Assembly (NCBI GenBank): GCA_905221605.1
Contig: CAJNDS010002683.1
Location: 101,001-165,000, forward strand
DNA: 64,000 nucleotides
Reading direction: 5' to 3'
Source of the DNA: Symbiodinium natans
Taxonomy: Eukaryota; Sar; Dinophyceae; Suessiales; Symbiodiniaceae
Within the stretch, counting starts at the first letter, position 1. Each line of letters opens with the position of its first letter. The notes under the pieces were generated by a model, which was not told where the DNA came from, did not search any database, and saw nothing but the letters and a program-made list of their open reading frames with translations. The position numbers were made by a program, and so were the translations under genes. Shown here one piece after another: positions 47,890 to 61,692 of the stretch.

Positions 47890-50800
47890 GCATTTTGGGG
47901 TTCAAGGTATGGGGTTTAGGGCGTAGAGTTTCTGTGGGGCACCAGCCTGAACTGCACGTCCTAAATCAACCGAATATTGGACAAGTTTTTTTTGTTTTAC
48001 ATCATTTCTTTAACTGCGTGATAGCCGTAGTAGCCATCGTGGTGGGGTCCGGTAGGGGAGGGATGACAGAATCGCAGCAACGGCACTCGCGGCCGACGTA
48101 GAGGTTGTCGGGTGATCCGCACCTTGCTTGCACGCTGCCATGAACATGAAGACTCTTACTATTCGCGCTTGAGATAACAAGACATACAAACGCGCGCTCA
48201 TACCACGATGTATATCTCAAGATCCCCTCGTAACCTCAAGTATATGCCCAGATGTCGTATCGATAGAACCAAGAGTGGCCCCCCCCCTTTTCCTGTGAAC
48301 TGTTCAATAGTGACCCCCCCCCACCGAAAAACAACAAAAACAACTCTGAGGGTTGGGCCGATTCCCCTGCAAAAGCAGAGACTAAACTCAAGCTAGCGAA
48401 AGCTACCAGTAGTTTGCGCAATTATTGATCTTTTTCTTGTTAAAAGGTGGTGCGATGGGGGGGGGGGTGGGGGTATGTATTTCACATCGAACACCATGTG
48501 TTCAAATCCGCCGAGGCCTCGGGCCGGAGGTGTAAAGGTTGTGAGAACGGCACCAAAACCATTTTTCGGACCCTTTTTTTGCCTCAAATGGGTACCCCCC
48601 CTAGGAAACCGGGGTCCGCAAGCGGACGGTTCGCCAGGACCAGAGGCAGTTGAAGCCCCTCCCAGCAGGCCCCCCCCTACCTCCCCCCCCCCCCCCCGCC
48701 CCCCCCTAACTCTGCCCCCCCCCCCCCGCGCCCCTCCCCTTTTCCCGCAACATTCGTCAGCGGGTTTTCGAGGCTCAACTTGGTGTGAACGGCCGGGATG
48801 CATTACACGAGCCGAAGAGTCTAAGCTTGAACCACCTTAAGCCTGAAGCACTCAACCTTCAAACCTTCAACAAACCCCCCCCTCCTCTGCCCCCCCCTCC
48901 CCTCTGCCCCCCTTCCCCTACCCCCCCCCTGAGGGGCCTGGCTCAACCCTACGATCAATCCAAGCCGAACCGTCTCTTGAACCCTAAACTTCAAGAACCC
49001 TAAACCCCAAAGCGTGAACCTTGAGCCCTAAGCCCTCAATCCTAAACTAACCCTCAACCCTAAACCCCAAACCATAAACCATAAACCCGGAACCCTAAAC
49101 CCTAAACCCAACCCTTATTGCTTGGGGTCCAGCGACTTGGGCGCTGCGGAATCACCATGCTTACGCGGATGCGCTGGGCCGGGCCGAGGCGGGTCGCGTA
49201 GCGTTAAAATTATTGATGTCGAGCATTTAACACGCTCGGAAAACATTCAAAACAACACTATACATCGTTTAGTTGCAGTTCTGGTCTGCTGATTACCATT
49301 GCTGCTATTCATATTTGTATTCTTGGTATGATCATTACTGCTATCAATGCTGCTATTAATATTCTTCTTATTGCTAGTATGTCGTATGGTTCCTATTGTG
49401 CCTACTTCCTTTTTTACCTTGGCTGGCTGTGGGTCAGATTGGGAGGGCTTCTCACGGGTTGCTTGATACAGGCTACGCCTTCGCTCCGATGGAGGTGGTT
49501 TTCGGAAATTGGAGCCCCTTTTCTGGGGGCTTTTTGGGCAACGGTCGGCACCCAAACCCTCCAAGGGTTTATAGGTGTTTGTAGGGCGAAAAGGGCTTCT
49601 GATAGGGTGGTACCATGTGGTATCTAAGTCCACCACACAGGCATGGCGACAACTGCTACAAGCTCGGCTCGCGAGGCTGAGTCTGCTCAGTGATGTTCTG
49701 CTTCAAAGCAACGGCTTTAATGGGGTCTAGGCAAAGGTGGCGGGGGGTGGGTGGGCTGACTTCTGAAAAGCATCGCAGGCTCGTGGCTGCTCTGCATTCT
49801 TTCAAGGGTATGCTTTGTTCGGATGGTGCTGCCAGTCGCGATGACCCCTAGCATCCGGTTGTATGTCCTGAGCCCTCAACTAATTGGGGTTCGGAATGCA
49901 CTATCATAAAGGGCCCAAGTGATGTCCAAACCGGCCTCAAGTATGCCGTTTGTTGTACGTCGGGCTGGAGCCGATACTTGCACGTGGCAATCGAACCGAT
50001 GCGGTTTATGGGGAAACCAGGATCTGCGACCCCCAAGTAATTACCTGTTGAGCAAGGGCCTGAAGGAGGGCAGGGGGGGGGGGCTTCTGGTCTGGCTGGG
50101 CGCTTGGGGGTCTAAGAGTCTAAATTGCGTCAAGGCTTCGAGGGAGAGAGGGGCGGGGTGGGAGGTTGTGCTAACTGTCAACCCAAGAACAGGACTTACG
50201 GCTCAGGATGCAATCAGGGTTCAGCGATGACCAACCCTCGAAACACTCTACGACACCATTATGGAAAGCTGTCAGCCCCTGGCCGACCGAAAGCACAAAA
50301 TCCTAGGCCTTTTGACCTCAAATTGTCAAACTCCGAAACTCGAGTAGCTTGTCTCTTCACACATAAGCACGTCACAGTGTGCATTGTCATGGGGGCAAAC
50401 TACTGTGTTAAACGGGGTTTCCTTTCTAAAGCTTAGCCACGAGGACGACTTCTAAACACCCAAACTTCTCAGCCCTAAGCCTTAAGACCATTAGCAGGTC
50501 AGAGGACGCACCAAAAAACCCTAATCCCTAAACCCTAATGCCGACACCACAGGCCAGGGCAACGGAGTGGCTCTTTTCGGTTCGGTCCTGGTTCCTGGGG
50601 GGGGGTTGATCTACATGGGGCCCTTGCGGGGTCTCTGCCAAAGTGTCCCAACAGGGTTTATAGGGTTTAGGGTTTAGGGCCTAAAGGCTGAGACCTATGC
50701 TGCCTTGTAGCTTAGGGCCTCCCCCCCTTCCCCCCAGCCCGTCGCAACCCGCCCATCCTCTCCCCAACAAAGGGCTCCCATGGTATAGATCCGCCGCCGT

Positions 50801-53800
50801 GCGCTCCCCGAACCTTTGCTTGGCAAAGGTCGCGGCGACTTACCCAAAAATGTTAAAGGACATCCCACGGGGAACCCCAAGAAAGCGCTTTTAGGTCTTG
50901 CAAGGGTCGGCAAATCCCTGCTTTCTACTCAACTCCTGGTGATACCTTCTTGGGTTCCCATAGGATGTCCTTTTAAAGTGCTGGAGCCGGAGCCATCCCC
51001 TGATCCACAAAGCTGCCGAGCCTGTCTTCGGTAGAGTCTGGGTGCTGGGCAACCCAAAACCCTCAAAATTTGAAACCCCCCTAAGCCAACTCCCCCCTCC
51101 CAACAACAAACAACCTGAAAAACCAAAAGCAACAAACAACTCCCACACCCTAAGCAAACCAGGTCAAGGTCTCCAGGCTTTGGGTGGGCAATTGGGAGCA
51201 GCTTTCGATCCGATGGTTTCGAGTTTACGGCCGCATTGTGGGAAGGCATCGGTGCATCAGTGGACATGCCCCCACCTGGCACGGCAAGGCGTGTGGCTCA
51301 GCTGGGGCAAGGCCTTGAGGGATCTGGCTTCAGGTTTTGGGGGTTTAGTCTTTTTATGTAATCAGGGGTTCAAGTACCCTATTGCTCCAAGTAGACAAAG
51401 ACCCCTACTTTGGGGTCTGAAGTCTTTTCACGATACCTACTTTGGGCAATTTGGAGCCTCAGGGTTACTGTCACCAGAAACAACTGCAGCTTCCCAGCGC
51501 AAAGATTCCCGAAGTCCCCTCACAACTCTCGACAAGTAGCTTGGCCGCTTCATTGCCACTGCCACCTCCCGATGCCCTTACCCGAAACACTATATCCGAA
51601 ATCCTGAAGCCCGACTCAGCCCTCAGCCGGACAATACAAACCCCCGAACCCCACGCCCCAACCAAACCTTCGAGCTACCCAAAAGTTTCAAAGTGCCCTC
51701 AGCCAGCAGGAGACTCTTCTTTTGCCGGCCCTGGGTGTGAAACGTTACATTCGACTGAGTCTGTATTGAGCAACTGGGTCTGTATCCTCTCGATTTGGGC
51801 GCAAGCAGCTACATTGGTCCCTGAAAGACTCTAAGCTCTGACACATAGGGCCGTTCAAGGGGGTACCTTTTAAGTTTCCCGAGCTGCTTACCTTTGACAG
51901 AAACTCTTTTTGTTGGGAAAGGGGGGGGGGCGAGAAAATGGTGTTCGGGGCCAAGGCTGCTGACATCCGGGGATGGGAGAAGTGGGGTGAGGCGCGAACA
52001 TTCTGCTCCGAGGGAGGCGACGCGTATGGGGGCTGAAGATTTAGGTTTCCAGTTCGGGGCCCAGGTTGAAGTGGGACTAAACTCTAAGTCCTGTTCCTCC
52101 CTGACGAGCTGTCGAAGTTCCGTGTGGTGACAATGGCAAGTAGCCGGCTTGCATCCCAAATCCCCCTCTGTCGAAGTGGCAGAGTGCCCTTGCTTTCAGG
52201 CGACGACAGCAAATCCAGAGCTGATTGACAGTTTCAGTTAAGGGGCGTAGTCAAATCTCGGGATACTGCTGAAGACAACAACAAAGCCCTAAGGCACCCG
52301 CCGTGCAGAGGTTAAAAAGTAGCGCAGTCGAGATGTTTCGCGGCGCACAGGCTCTCCAAAGGGGCAGAGCGCCTCAAACGTCACCCCGACCACAGAGCTT
52401 CGGCTGCAAGCTCTGACGCAGGAAATCTTCCTAAGCTGCGCCGGTGCCCTGTCTGCCCTCTGAGGGCTCACGGTCCTCTCCGTTCTTGAGCTGACTGGCG
52501 TGTCAAGGAGAGTCCCCATGGCGGGCGAAGCGTAGTGCGGCGGCGTATGGAAGCCTAAGAAAACCTCCCAAAACCGGTACACCTGTTCAAGGGTACATGG
52601 GCCTTCTGCTCGATAAGGCGTTCAAGGGAACTGGTACCCCTGAGGTTGTACCCCTAAAAACCGGTCTAGGGAATGTCGGGTCTGTGGATAAGGCTTTGGG
52701 GTGTAAAAACCTAGAAAACCCCTAGCATATAACACTAAATGAAGTTTTAGCTACCCAGATTCTGAACCTCCAAGAACGGTGAATAACTCCCTTTGTCAAA
52801 TCGGGTCATCAAGGACGCTTCCGGGCTCTTTTGCGCGGCCTTGTGGGCTTTAGTGGTGCATGAGGGCTCTGAGGCGGTGGGGCCTTTAGAGTTCCGAGGC
52901 TTCAGGGCCTTAAAGGGTCTTAAAGGGGCTCAATTAGAATTCAAGGGCCATAAAAAGGGCTTCGAGTCTAGGCCTTCAGGGTTCCTTGAAGCCTCGGCCA
53001 CAGCTTGAGGGATTTAGGATGAGATCCACTTGAAATACCTCCTTGCCGCCCCGCCCGCCAACAGACCAAGCGAGTCAAAGAATCAGCGCCGTCTCTTCTG
53101 CTCTGCTCAGGGGTGAGGCCAGATCTTGTGAACACACCGCATGAGTTCCGACGCGTTTAGGCTTAGGGGTTGCAGTTGGTCAGTATGTGGAGGACATCGA
53201 ACTGACTCTTCCAACACTCTCTAGAATCTGAGGGGGTTCCCTGCCATTCCCTGCTAGAACAGGGGACCCTAAAAACCTGTAGATCCGAAACCAGCTCAAC
53301 TCCGAAAAGCCCGAGGCACCTGAAGAGGCGTTGAAATAGAAACAGGCTGCAGGGCTGACCTTCGTTTCAGGTTTAGGTTTAGACTTCTCATCGGACCCAT
53401 CGGCGAGGCCGGTCTCTTGACCATCCTCTTCCTTGCGGCAAGTGTTCCTGAAGATCCGAGCCTCAGTCTATAGCTACAACGTGCTCGTCACGCTCTGCTA
53501 CCGACGACAGGTTTTCTGGGCTGACAAGTATTAGAACTTGCTGAAGCCTTCGTGCACAATTTTCTGAAGCCTGCACGCGAGCCGATACCCGCTAGCAAGG
53601 AGTTCGCTCGAGAACCCAAAACAGTCCACCTAGGCTGTTGCAGTCCGGCTAAAGACTTGGCTATGCTGCGCAGCTCCTGCTCCGGCTCGTCTCCGGGCTT
53701 CTAAGGCAAAAAGTTTCGCATCAAAGGTCAGCAGCGGTCCTGCCAAGGTAGTTCAGGTTCTTCGGATTAGGGCTTTGGGGTTGAGGGTTGTAAGGTTTAG

Positions 53801-56800
53801 GGGTCTGGGTTTCGGGTTGGTTGGTAAAAGCTCCAGGGTTTTTGAGGTTCTGGAGTTGAGGGTGCACTAGGGGGTGGACCTAGCAAGAACTATCGCAAGT
53901 ACTGGAACCAAAAGCTGAATTCACAAGAGTAACAACAAATTCTGGCAACTCGCTTCTCTAAGCTCTTTCACAGCAACCCGGGTTCGAACCAGCATCTCGG
54001 GATGTGATGAAGCCTTTGCCCTCGAAAGAGGGCCGTGGGAAGAAGCCGAGTATACAATCGGCTTCGAGGTGGGGCTTCGTTCCGGGTCGATTGTCCTGTG
54101 CATGCAACTTTAGCCCCTCAACGACTCGAAACTGAAGTACTTCGCCAGAAAACCTAAACCCCCTCATATATCTCCCTGCAGCCCTAGAGCACTCTGCGCC
54201 ACAGCGTGAACATACCAAATACTTCAACTCATCCATGACACCCCCTAAGCCCCTAAACCCTGAGCCCCAAGCCCTAAACCTAAACCTGTCTAAACCCCAA
54301 AACCTGTTTCCCTAATACGCTACCCCTCAAATCCCCCCAAAGCCCTAAAGCCCACCACCCAAATCCCCCTAAAAGCAATAGAAGCGTTTTATGAGCAAAA
54401 CCCAAACCAACAACAAAAACCCTTGAAGAAAAAAACAACCTTAACAACCTCCCCCCCCCCCTTCTCCCCTGCCTTCCCCCCCCCTCGCCCCCAGAAAAAA
54501 AAAAAAAACAGAAACCCTCCAGCCCTAATCCCTTGTTGGTCCTGATCTGTGGTGTCAGCCAAGCGCACTAGCCGTGTTCGGCCCAAAGGCAGCGAAGCAG
54601 CACTCACTGGGGTGAGCCTCGGTCCAGAAAGGGCTCATCGACAAGTCTGGGGACTTCTGTAGGGATTGACTAGGGACTTTAGGGTTTTCTCTGTTTTCCG
54701 AACTTTTGGGGCATTTAGGAACTAAGGGGTTTTTAGGGGCCGAAAGGATGTTGGTGCTTTTTGAGGCTTCTTGGGTTTTAGGGATTTTCGGGATTTTCGG
54801 GATTTCCGGGATTCAAGGACTTTGGGGTTTTCAAGGGATTTTGAGCTGTAGGGTTTTGGGTAGTGGCTTACAGGGTTGGGGATAGCTAAACCTCCGAATC
54901 CTCAAGCCTGTGGGGGGGGGGGGGGTTTGGGGTTTGGGGTTTAGGATTTAGGGTTTAGGGTTTTGGGGTTTAGGGTTTACCCTAGCGCCCCAAGACCCTG
55001 CAGCCGAGGAACAATATGAACACTCGAGACGTCTGAAGAGCTGGAGTTGGATCACTCCGAAAAGGGCCGGACCCCGCTTTGCCAAAGAGGCTCTGAAACC
55101 ACAGCATTTAGGGTGATATTTGGTTTAACCAGAATCATGGGTACAGAAGGCAAAGCACGTAAAGCTAAGACACCCTTTTAAAAATAGGCAAGCAAGAAGG
55201 AGGAACCCTCTGTTTTTCCGAACCCCCGCCTGCTGCAAAACCAGGGTTTAGGGTTCGGGGCGTCCTCATAAATGCATCACTATCTCCCTTTGACTACAGG
55301 CCGTTCTGAAAACTTGTGAAAATTTGCTTCCGAGCAGGATCCCTATTAATGACAGAAGGGGAGCTAAGACTGATGGCACAGCACATCCCCGAAACCCAAA
55401 TAACCCATGCTCAGGATTTAGGGGCGGTCGCAAAACGAGCCCAGATACCCAAGATCGTGGAAGTTGGGGACAAGGTTTGGAGGTCTAAGGTGCAGGGAAG
55501 TTACAGGGTTTAGGATTTAGGGTTTAGGGTGTGGATCAGGGAGAATGGTTACAGGTTCTTGCCGGCTGATAGAGAATGTCTCCACTGGCAAAGTCGGGTT
55601 CCGTCAGAGCGAGACGCACACTGCCTTCTGCGAATGCTCGCCCCAACCCCCGCGGGGGGGTGGGATCTTGGACCTTAAAACCTTTGATGTCCAGAAGCCC
55701 CAACTAACTTGAAGCTTGCAATAGTTGTAAGATAAGTTGTTAAATAATGTAGAACCCCGTCCATGGAGCCTTCGCCAAAGGCATGTGGGACCCACTCTGG
55801 AGTTTCGATGCTGTTCCATCTAAGGTGCTTCCAGGTCAGCGAAGAATGGAGAGAGAGGTGTGGGAGTGGCTTCAGGATCTTGGGCTTAGGGTCGTCCTGC
55901 GGAAGCCTCACTCTCTACCCTTCGAGAACCCAGGCATAGATCAATGACGTCAAATGGCAAGAAGAAAAGCACTCTTGTGCTAGCGGAGCTCCTTCTTTGC
56001 AAATGCAGGACGTGGCGGCAACTCGACTTCATGGATTTAGAGCTGGTAGAGTTTAGCTTGGTTTCCGAAAACTGGGGCTTAGGGTTCCTACTTCGGGGCT
56101 CCTATATAAAGCAAAGCCCTCTCTAGGGTTTCGGGATTTGAGGTCTAGGGTCTAAAGTTTAGGAGTGTTCTTGTAAGGTCTAGGGTCCAGAGTTTAGGGG
56201 TGTTCGTTTAGACTCAAAAGGGTGCCAGGTGTTATTTAACGGGGGAGTAATTTGGCTTTGAGGGCTTAAGGCCTGAAGCCCTTAAACGCCTAAGATGTGC
56301 TGGACTTAGGGGTTTAGGATTTAGGGGTGTCATACAGTAGAGCTGCGCCAGCTGCCCACCTGCATCGCAATATGCCATGGAGAAGGAAGCTTCGCGATGA
56401 ATGCGGTCTGATCAGCTGGTGCCCCGACGACATAACCAAGAATAACCTACTTGCAAGATATTGAAATAGCAACTTACTCGCAAGATATTGAGGCTTACGT
56501 TGGCTGCTGGGGATCTGCGAGGTGTCCAAGGGATCATGTCAGTGGCTGAGCCGAATTACAAGAAGTACTCTAAGTACTCATCAAAGCCGCATGCGACTTG
56601 CGCTTTCGGGAGTCTTATGATGCCAAATGCCAACCAGGCAATGACCTCTGAAATGAGCAGGGGGGCGGCAGCTGATGCCTGCGACCAGTGGCAGCCGCGC
56701 CACATACAGAAGGTGTTTGCTCCAGGCGGAGTGCAACTTTCCAGCCAAGCTAAGAAATTCGCATGATCATACCATCGAACTATTGGTGCAGTGTAACTCA

Positions 56801-59160
56801 GTAGTAGTCGCTAGCATCTGTGGATTGAAAATGTGTAAAACTGTTGGCAGATGCCGGCTGGAACAGGCCCAAAGGCCTGCTTTGGCATCTCTTTGGAGCT
56901 AGTAACTGTCCACACACGAAGGAGCTCGGGGGATTGTTTGTGCTAGCTTGTCGACCCTAGGGCCCTAGCCTCAAGAAAGTAAAATACGTAAAGGAAAAGC
57001 GCAGCACACAGTTCTCACAGATCTCAACCCTACACCCAACAATACAAAGTCTAAGCCCATCTACTCTCTGGAGGATGCAACGTGCTGCGCCTTTCCTGGT
57101 TAGTGGCTCTTGCCGCTGAATTGCCCATTCAAGGGCTGTGAATGGCAGGTCAGTTATATTCATGACCCATTGGCGCTTGCCGCTTGTTATTGAAGTGCGT
57201 GGCGACCTCCAGCCTCGGAACGCAATGACAAACGCCCACGTTGGAAGCAGATGCACACAATGTCGGCCTAGACCCCGAGCCCCACAAACGTCTGCAGAAG
57301 GCGTGCGGATCAGGCCTGAAATCGCTAATGCCCAAACTTAGGGCTTTTTAGGGTTCACGGCTAAACTCCAACCCCTTCATTCGGAGGCATCTGGCAGGGC
57401 CATGGAGGGGGTGTGTGCAACCGTAAGAACAGAATAAAGACCGGGAGAGGGCTATTTCAGGGTGTAGGGTACACCACCCTGGGACCCTGAAACATAAGGC
57501 AACAGCACCCTCAAACCCTAAAACCCTAAAACCCTGAAAGCCCTGGGGTGCGGACCAAGACTGCCGAGCCGAAAACGCCGCCCGCCTTCGAACGATAAGA
57601 AAAGTTCGCATCATCACGGACCTCGGGCATGAACCCGGCTGAGGGTTTGGGGTTTAGGGGTTTCGGGTTCCGGGGATCAGGGTTTGCGAGGTCCAGGGGT
57701 TCGCAGCCACGGGGATTCGCAGATATCGGTTGTTGCGCGTCTTTTTATTGAGGGTTGTGATCTCCCCTCCCCCCAGATAGATGAGGCACGAGGTGGCGTC
57801 GGACTCGGCGAGCTCCTAGACGCAAATCCCGGACCCCTGAACCCTAAACCCCGAGCCCGAAACCTGCACGGCTCCAAGGTCCTTCTGGGGGTCAGGAGGG
57901 GTTACGTCTACGGTTACCACAAGGCACCACATCAGAGCCTTTAAGTACATCCCAAAACCCTAAACCCTAAAACCCCAAGGGCTGTAAGGGCTACGGGCTC
58001 AGGGTGCTTCGGTTGGCTGCGCCTACTCTTGGGCGAGTAGGGAAGGCAAAGGGTTTGGGGTTTCGGGTCAAAACCTCAGGGTGGTCTAGCCCGAACAATT
58101 CTCAGACTTCTCCATGTCCTTCATTCCCTGCGAACCATAAGTCTAGGAAAGCTCTCAAGTCTGCGCTGAGCTCCGGACCTAAGCTGCTGAGACCTCCCTC
58201 AGCAGTTCAGATCCACGTCCGAGTTGAACCTTGGTCTCCCAGCATCTGAGGGTCAGGGTCAAGCTTTTCCAAGGTTTTTTCGGTGGCACGCAGGTCCCAG
58301 CTCGGGTGTTCATGCCGGATGGGTTTAGCATTTGGGGTTTAAGACCCACCCCGCTCCGTTGCGCACAGCAAAGGGCGGGTGCCCGGGCTCCTGATGAAAC
58401 TGAAACTCCTCCTCCTCCCGCTCTGTTGAACGCAGCCGTGTGCCTGAAATATCCTAAACCCCGAGCCCTGAACCTGCTCAAGTCGAAAGCAGTTAGGTTC
58501 TGCGGTCGTTCCTGAGCCTCCGAGCTTCACGTGCTCCTGTCGGTTCCTTGCTTTTGCCCCTCATGAATAGAACCCGCCAAAACTCAACAAAAGTGTCTGG
58601 AACTACCCGGTAACAAGCCATATGGGGGAAGGGCTTGTGTTTCGCAACTAGAGGCCTAATTTATCATTTGCCAGCTCCGCGGCCCCGAACAACAGACCCC
58701 GCCGAAGCCCTAAACCCTAAACCCTAAACCCTTGGCCCTAAACCCTAAACCCTAAACCCTAAACCCCAAACCCCAAAACAAAGCCCACAAGTTCAGAATT
58801 TTGGGGTCCTGAAAGCACGTGAGGACCCAGGGCCTGAGGGCCAAGGGCCGGGGCTTTTGGGGACTCCAAGCAGTGCAGGCTCCAGGGCTTAGACAAATGG
58901 CTGGATCAGGTGCTCTCAAAACAATAACCCGAATGAGGATGCAGCAGGAGTCAAGGCTGCGGCCATCCATATGTCACCCCCTGTTGTGGAGATTCCTGTG
59001 CCTGAGAGCTGGGAGCACGGATGTCTCCGCGCCCGACAACGCCACATGCAGCATCCCAGGGCCCTTCTCATAGCATGTACGTACGTATGCGTGTGTGTGT
59101 ATCCGCCGACCCCAGCTTTGAGCGGGGGAGGCGCTAGTGAAGACCCATAGTCTTGCTCCA
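47890..59160. other. 11-kb gene-poor stretch
   Basis: No gene recognised. It contains C- and G-rich low-complexity sequence (48590-48760, 48875-48935), telomere-like clusters (49040-49110, 54905-54975), and many decayed GGGTTT words. Frames at 56536-56766 plus and 56960-57180 minus are open but show little coding bias. Confidence 0.4.
58706..58780 (-). repeat. CCCTAAA array
   Basis: About nine copies of CCCTAAA with one interruption (CCCTTGGCCCTAAA), the reverse orientation of the array at 60.6 kb. Confidence 0.85.
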
Positions 59161-59164
59161 ACAC

Positions 59165-59785
59165 CCACAGCCCTTCCCCTCTCCCAAGCACCCTTCCCAG
59201 ATGATCCCACATGGCTCCTACCACCCACACCCCCCCCCCATGCACCCTTCCCATGGCCCCGTGGCCCCATGCCCCTATCAGATGACTTTAAAGGGCCCCA
59301 GTGCATGCCCGCCCGCTCCGCCCTCCCCGCTCTCCTCCCCCTCCCCCCCCCATGCACCCTTTCATGGCCCCGTGGACCCTATCAGATGACTTCAAAGGGC
59401 CCCAGTGCATGCCCGCCCGCTCCGCCCTCTCCCCGCCCCCTCCGCTCCCTCCCATGGCCCCTATGCCCTCGACCCCCTGGCACCCATGGCTAATAGCCCC
59501 ATGACCTTCCATTCAACCTCGGCTCCATGCCCTCGACCCCGGCTCCAGCTCATGGCCCCAGGATCCCACATGGCTGCCACCATTAGCATTCTTTTAGGTG
59601 CTCCTATCAGATTACTTTAAAGGCCCCGATGCATGCCCGCCCGCTCCGCCCTCCCCGCTCTCACCCCCCCCCCCCATGCACCCTTCCCATGTCCGTGCCC
59701 CATGCTCCTATCAGATTGCTTTAAAGGGCCCCGGTGCATGCCCGCCCGCTCCGCCCTCTCCGCTCTCCCCCCCCCCCCCACTTTG
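59165..59785 (+). repeat. GC-rich minisatellite, left block
   Basis: Units of about 95-110 bp containing CCCATGGCCCCGTGGCCCC, CTATCAGATGACTTTAAAGG, GCATGCCCGCCCGCTCCGCC and a C-rich end. At least four copies (ATCAGAT near 59277, 59371, 59605 and 59708). Confidence 0.9.
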
Positions 59786-59797
59786 ACGGATTTTTGG

Positions 59798-59890
59798 TTA
59801 GGAAACTTATAACTCCAGTTATAAACGCATTTATAAATGGCAGCGAACTCCCATTTAGCCGGCATTTATAAATCATTTATAAAACTCCCA
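59798..59890. repeat. TTTATAAA-rich spacer, left
   Basis: AT-rich segment with five close copies of TTATAAA or TTTATAAA immediately right of the GC-rich minisatellite. Confidence 0.65.
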
Positions 59891-60099
59891 GCGAGGCCCG
59901 GATGTGGGGGTCCAGCGAGGTCCGCGGGATGTCCAAAAAACGACATACAGGGTTGAAAAAAAATTGTATTTTTCCAAAAATAATTCGGGCTTTGCGGGCG
60001 ACACTTTTTGGAGCTACGGTCTGCACGTTTTCAGTTTTGTCACATTCCAAAAACTTCCCATGATGAATCAAATTGAATCACATGAATCATCACTTAGGC

Positions 60100-60310
60100 G
60101 ACACACGCGCGCACACACACACACACACACGCACACACATTGCGTCGCATATGACAGGATTTCTAAATCTAAGAAAGAATCCAACACCTAACCAAGTGGG
60201 TTTACAAACCGACTTTGTACTTGCCATTCACCTATAATAGAGATGGCGTGGGCCAAAGGCAATGTTTGGCAGCAACAACAACAACGACGACGACGACGAC
60301 GACGATGACA
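60100..60310 (+). repeat. AC and GAC microsatellites
   Basis: ACACAC tract at 60103-60138 and CAACAA/GACGAC tract at 60272-60308, in AT-rich non-coding sequence. Confidence 0.8.
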
Positions 60311-60544
60311 AGGAGAATAAGCATAAGAATAATAGCAACAAGAACAGCAAGAACAACAGAACAATAAGAACAACAATAATTTTTATAAGGTTTAGGGTGT
60401 GCTGCATGGGGACGGGGAACTCAAGCCTATTGCGACCCTATATTTATATTTGTATATATGATCCCCCCCCCCCTCACCTTCCCTCCCCTCTCCTCCCTCC
60501 CCCCGCCCCCTGTCCGCTGTGGTGTGGTTGCGGGTTGGTTAAAA

Positions 60545-60930
60545 GGTTTAGGGTTTTAGGGCTTAGGGTTTGAGAGTTTAGGGTTCAAGGTTTAGGGTTA
60601 GGGTTTAGGGTTTAGGGTTAAGGGTTAAGGGTTAAGGGTTTAGGGTTTAGGGTTTAGGGTTTAGGGTTTAGGGTTTAGGGTTTAGGGTTTAGGGTTTAGG
60701 GTTTAGGGTTTAGGGTTTAGGGTTTAGGGTTTAGGGTGCAGGGTTCAGGGTTCAGGGTTCAGGGTTTAGGGTTTAGGGTTTAGGGTTTATTTAGGGTTTA
60801 GGGTTTATTTAGGGTTTAGGGTCTAGGGTCTAGGGTTCAGGGTTCAGGGTTTAGGGTTTAGGGCTTCAGGTTCAGGATTTAGGGTTTAGGGTTTAAGGTT
60901 TAAGGGTTAAGGTTTAAGGTTTAAGGTTTA
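60545..60930 (+). repeat. Long TTTAGGG array with variants
   Basis: About 385 bases of TTTAGGG-type repeat. The core at about 60638-60736 is perfect (some 14 units); both sides hold variants (TTAAGGG, TTCAGGG, TCTAGGG and TTTATTTAGGG). It is the longest telomere-like tract in the window. Confidence 0.92.
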
Positions 60931-61429
60931 GGCGGCTGGGGGGGAGGGCATACGGGGGAGGGGGGGGAGCTGGCGAACCGAGAAATATATACACATATAA
61001 ACACTGAACCTTTATAAACCCAGCCACCTCCCTTCCAAACCCCACCTCACACTCCCACTCGTCCCAAACCCTAAGCCTCAAACCCCAAGTCCTGAACCCT
61101 ATACCTGAAACCCTAAGACCCTAATACCCTAAAACCCTAAGTCCCAAACCCAAAAACCCCACAACCCCGAAGCCATAAACCCTAAAACCAAAAACCCTGA
61201 AAACCAAAACCTTAAACCCTATATAACCCGAAGGCCTAAATAACAGGGATCGGGGGGAAACCAAAAACCCTGTACCTTAGAAGCCCCTCCTTGAAGAAGG
61301 GGAGGCCGCCTCAACCACGATAAATCCTGAACCCCAACCTCGCTCCCGCCATAAACCGGGCGCGGGCCGGTCCCAAACTCCCACACGCCCACCCCTCCAC
61401 ACGCCCACCCCCTCCCACCCACCCTGGCC

Positions 61430-61692
61430 TGGGCGTGACGCGGCCCTGACACGCCCTGACGCGGCCCTGACACGGCCCTGACACGGCCCTGACACGCCCT
61501 TGACACGGCCCTGACACGGCCCTGACACGGCCTGACACGGCCCTGACACGGCCCTGACACGCCCCTGACACGCCCCTGACACGCCCCTGACACGGCCCTG
61601 ACACGGCCCTGACACGCCCCTGACACGCCCTGACACGACCCTGACATGACCCTGACACGCCCCCGACACGGCCCTGACACGCCCCTGACATG
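61430..61692 (+). repeat. CCTGACACGGCC minisatellite, about 22 copies
   Basis: Eleven- to twelve-base units CCTGACACGGC and CCTGACACGCC in tandem. The spurious minus-strand frames read as GRVRAVSGACQ repeats. Confidence 0.93.

Noticed and set aside
53975-54010. tRNA-like GGGTTCGAACC
   Set aside because: The flanking bases do not form a 5-bp T stem in either orientation and no D or anticodon arm fits.
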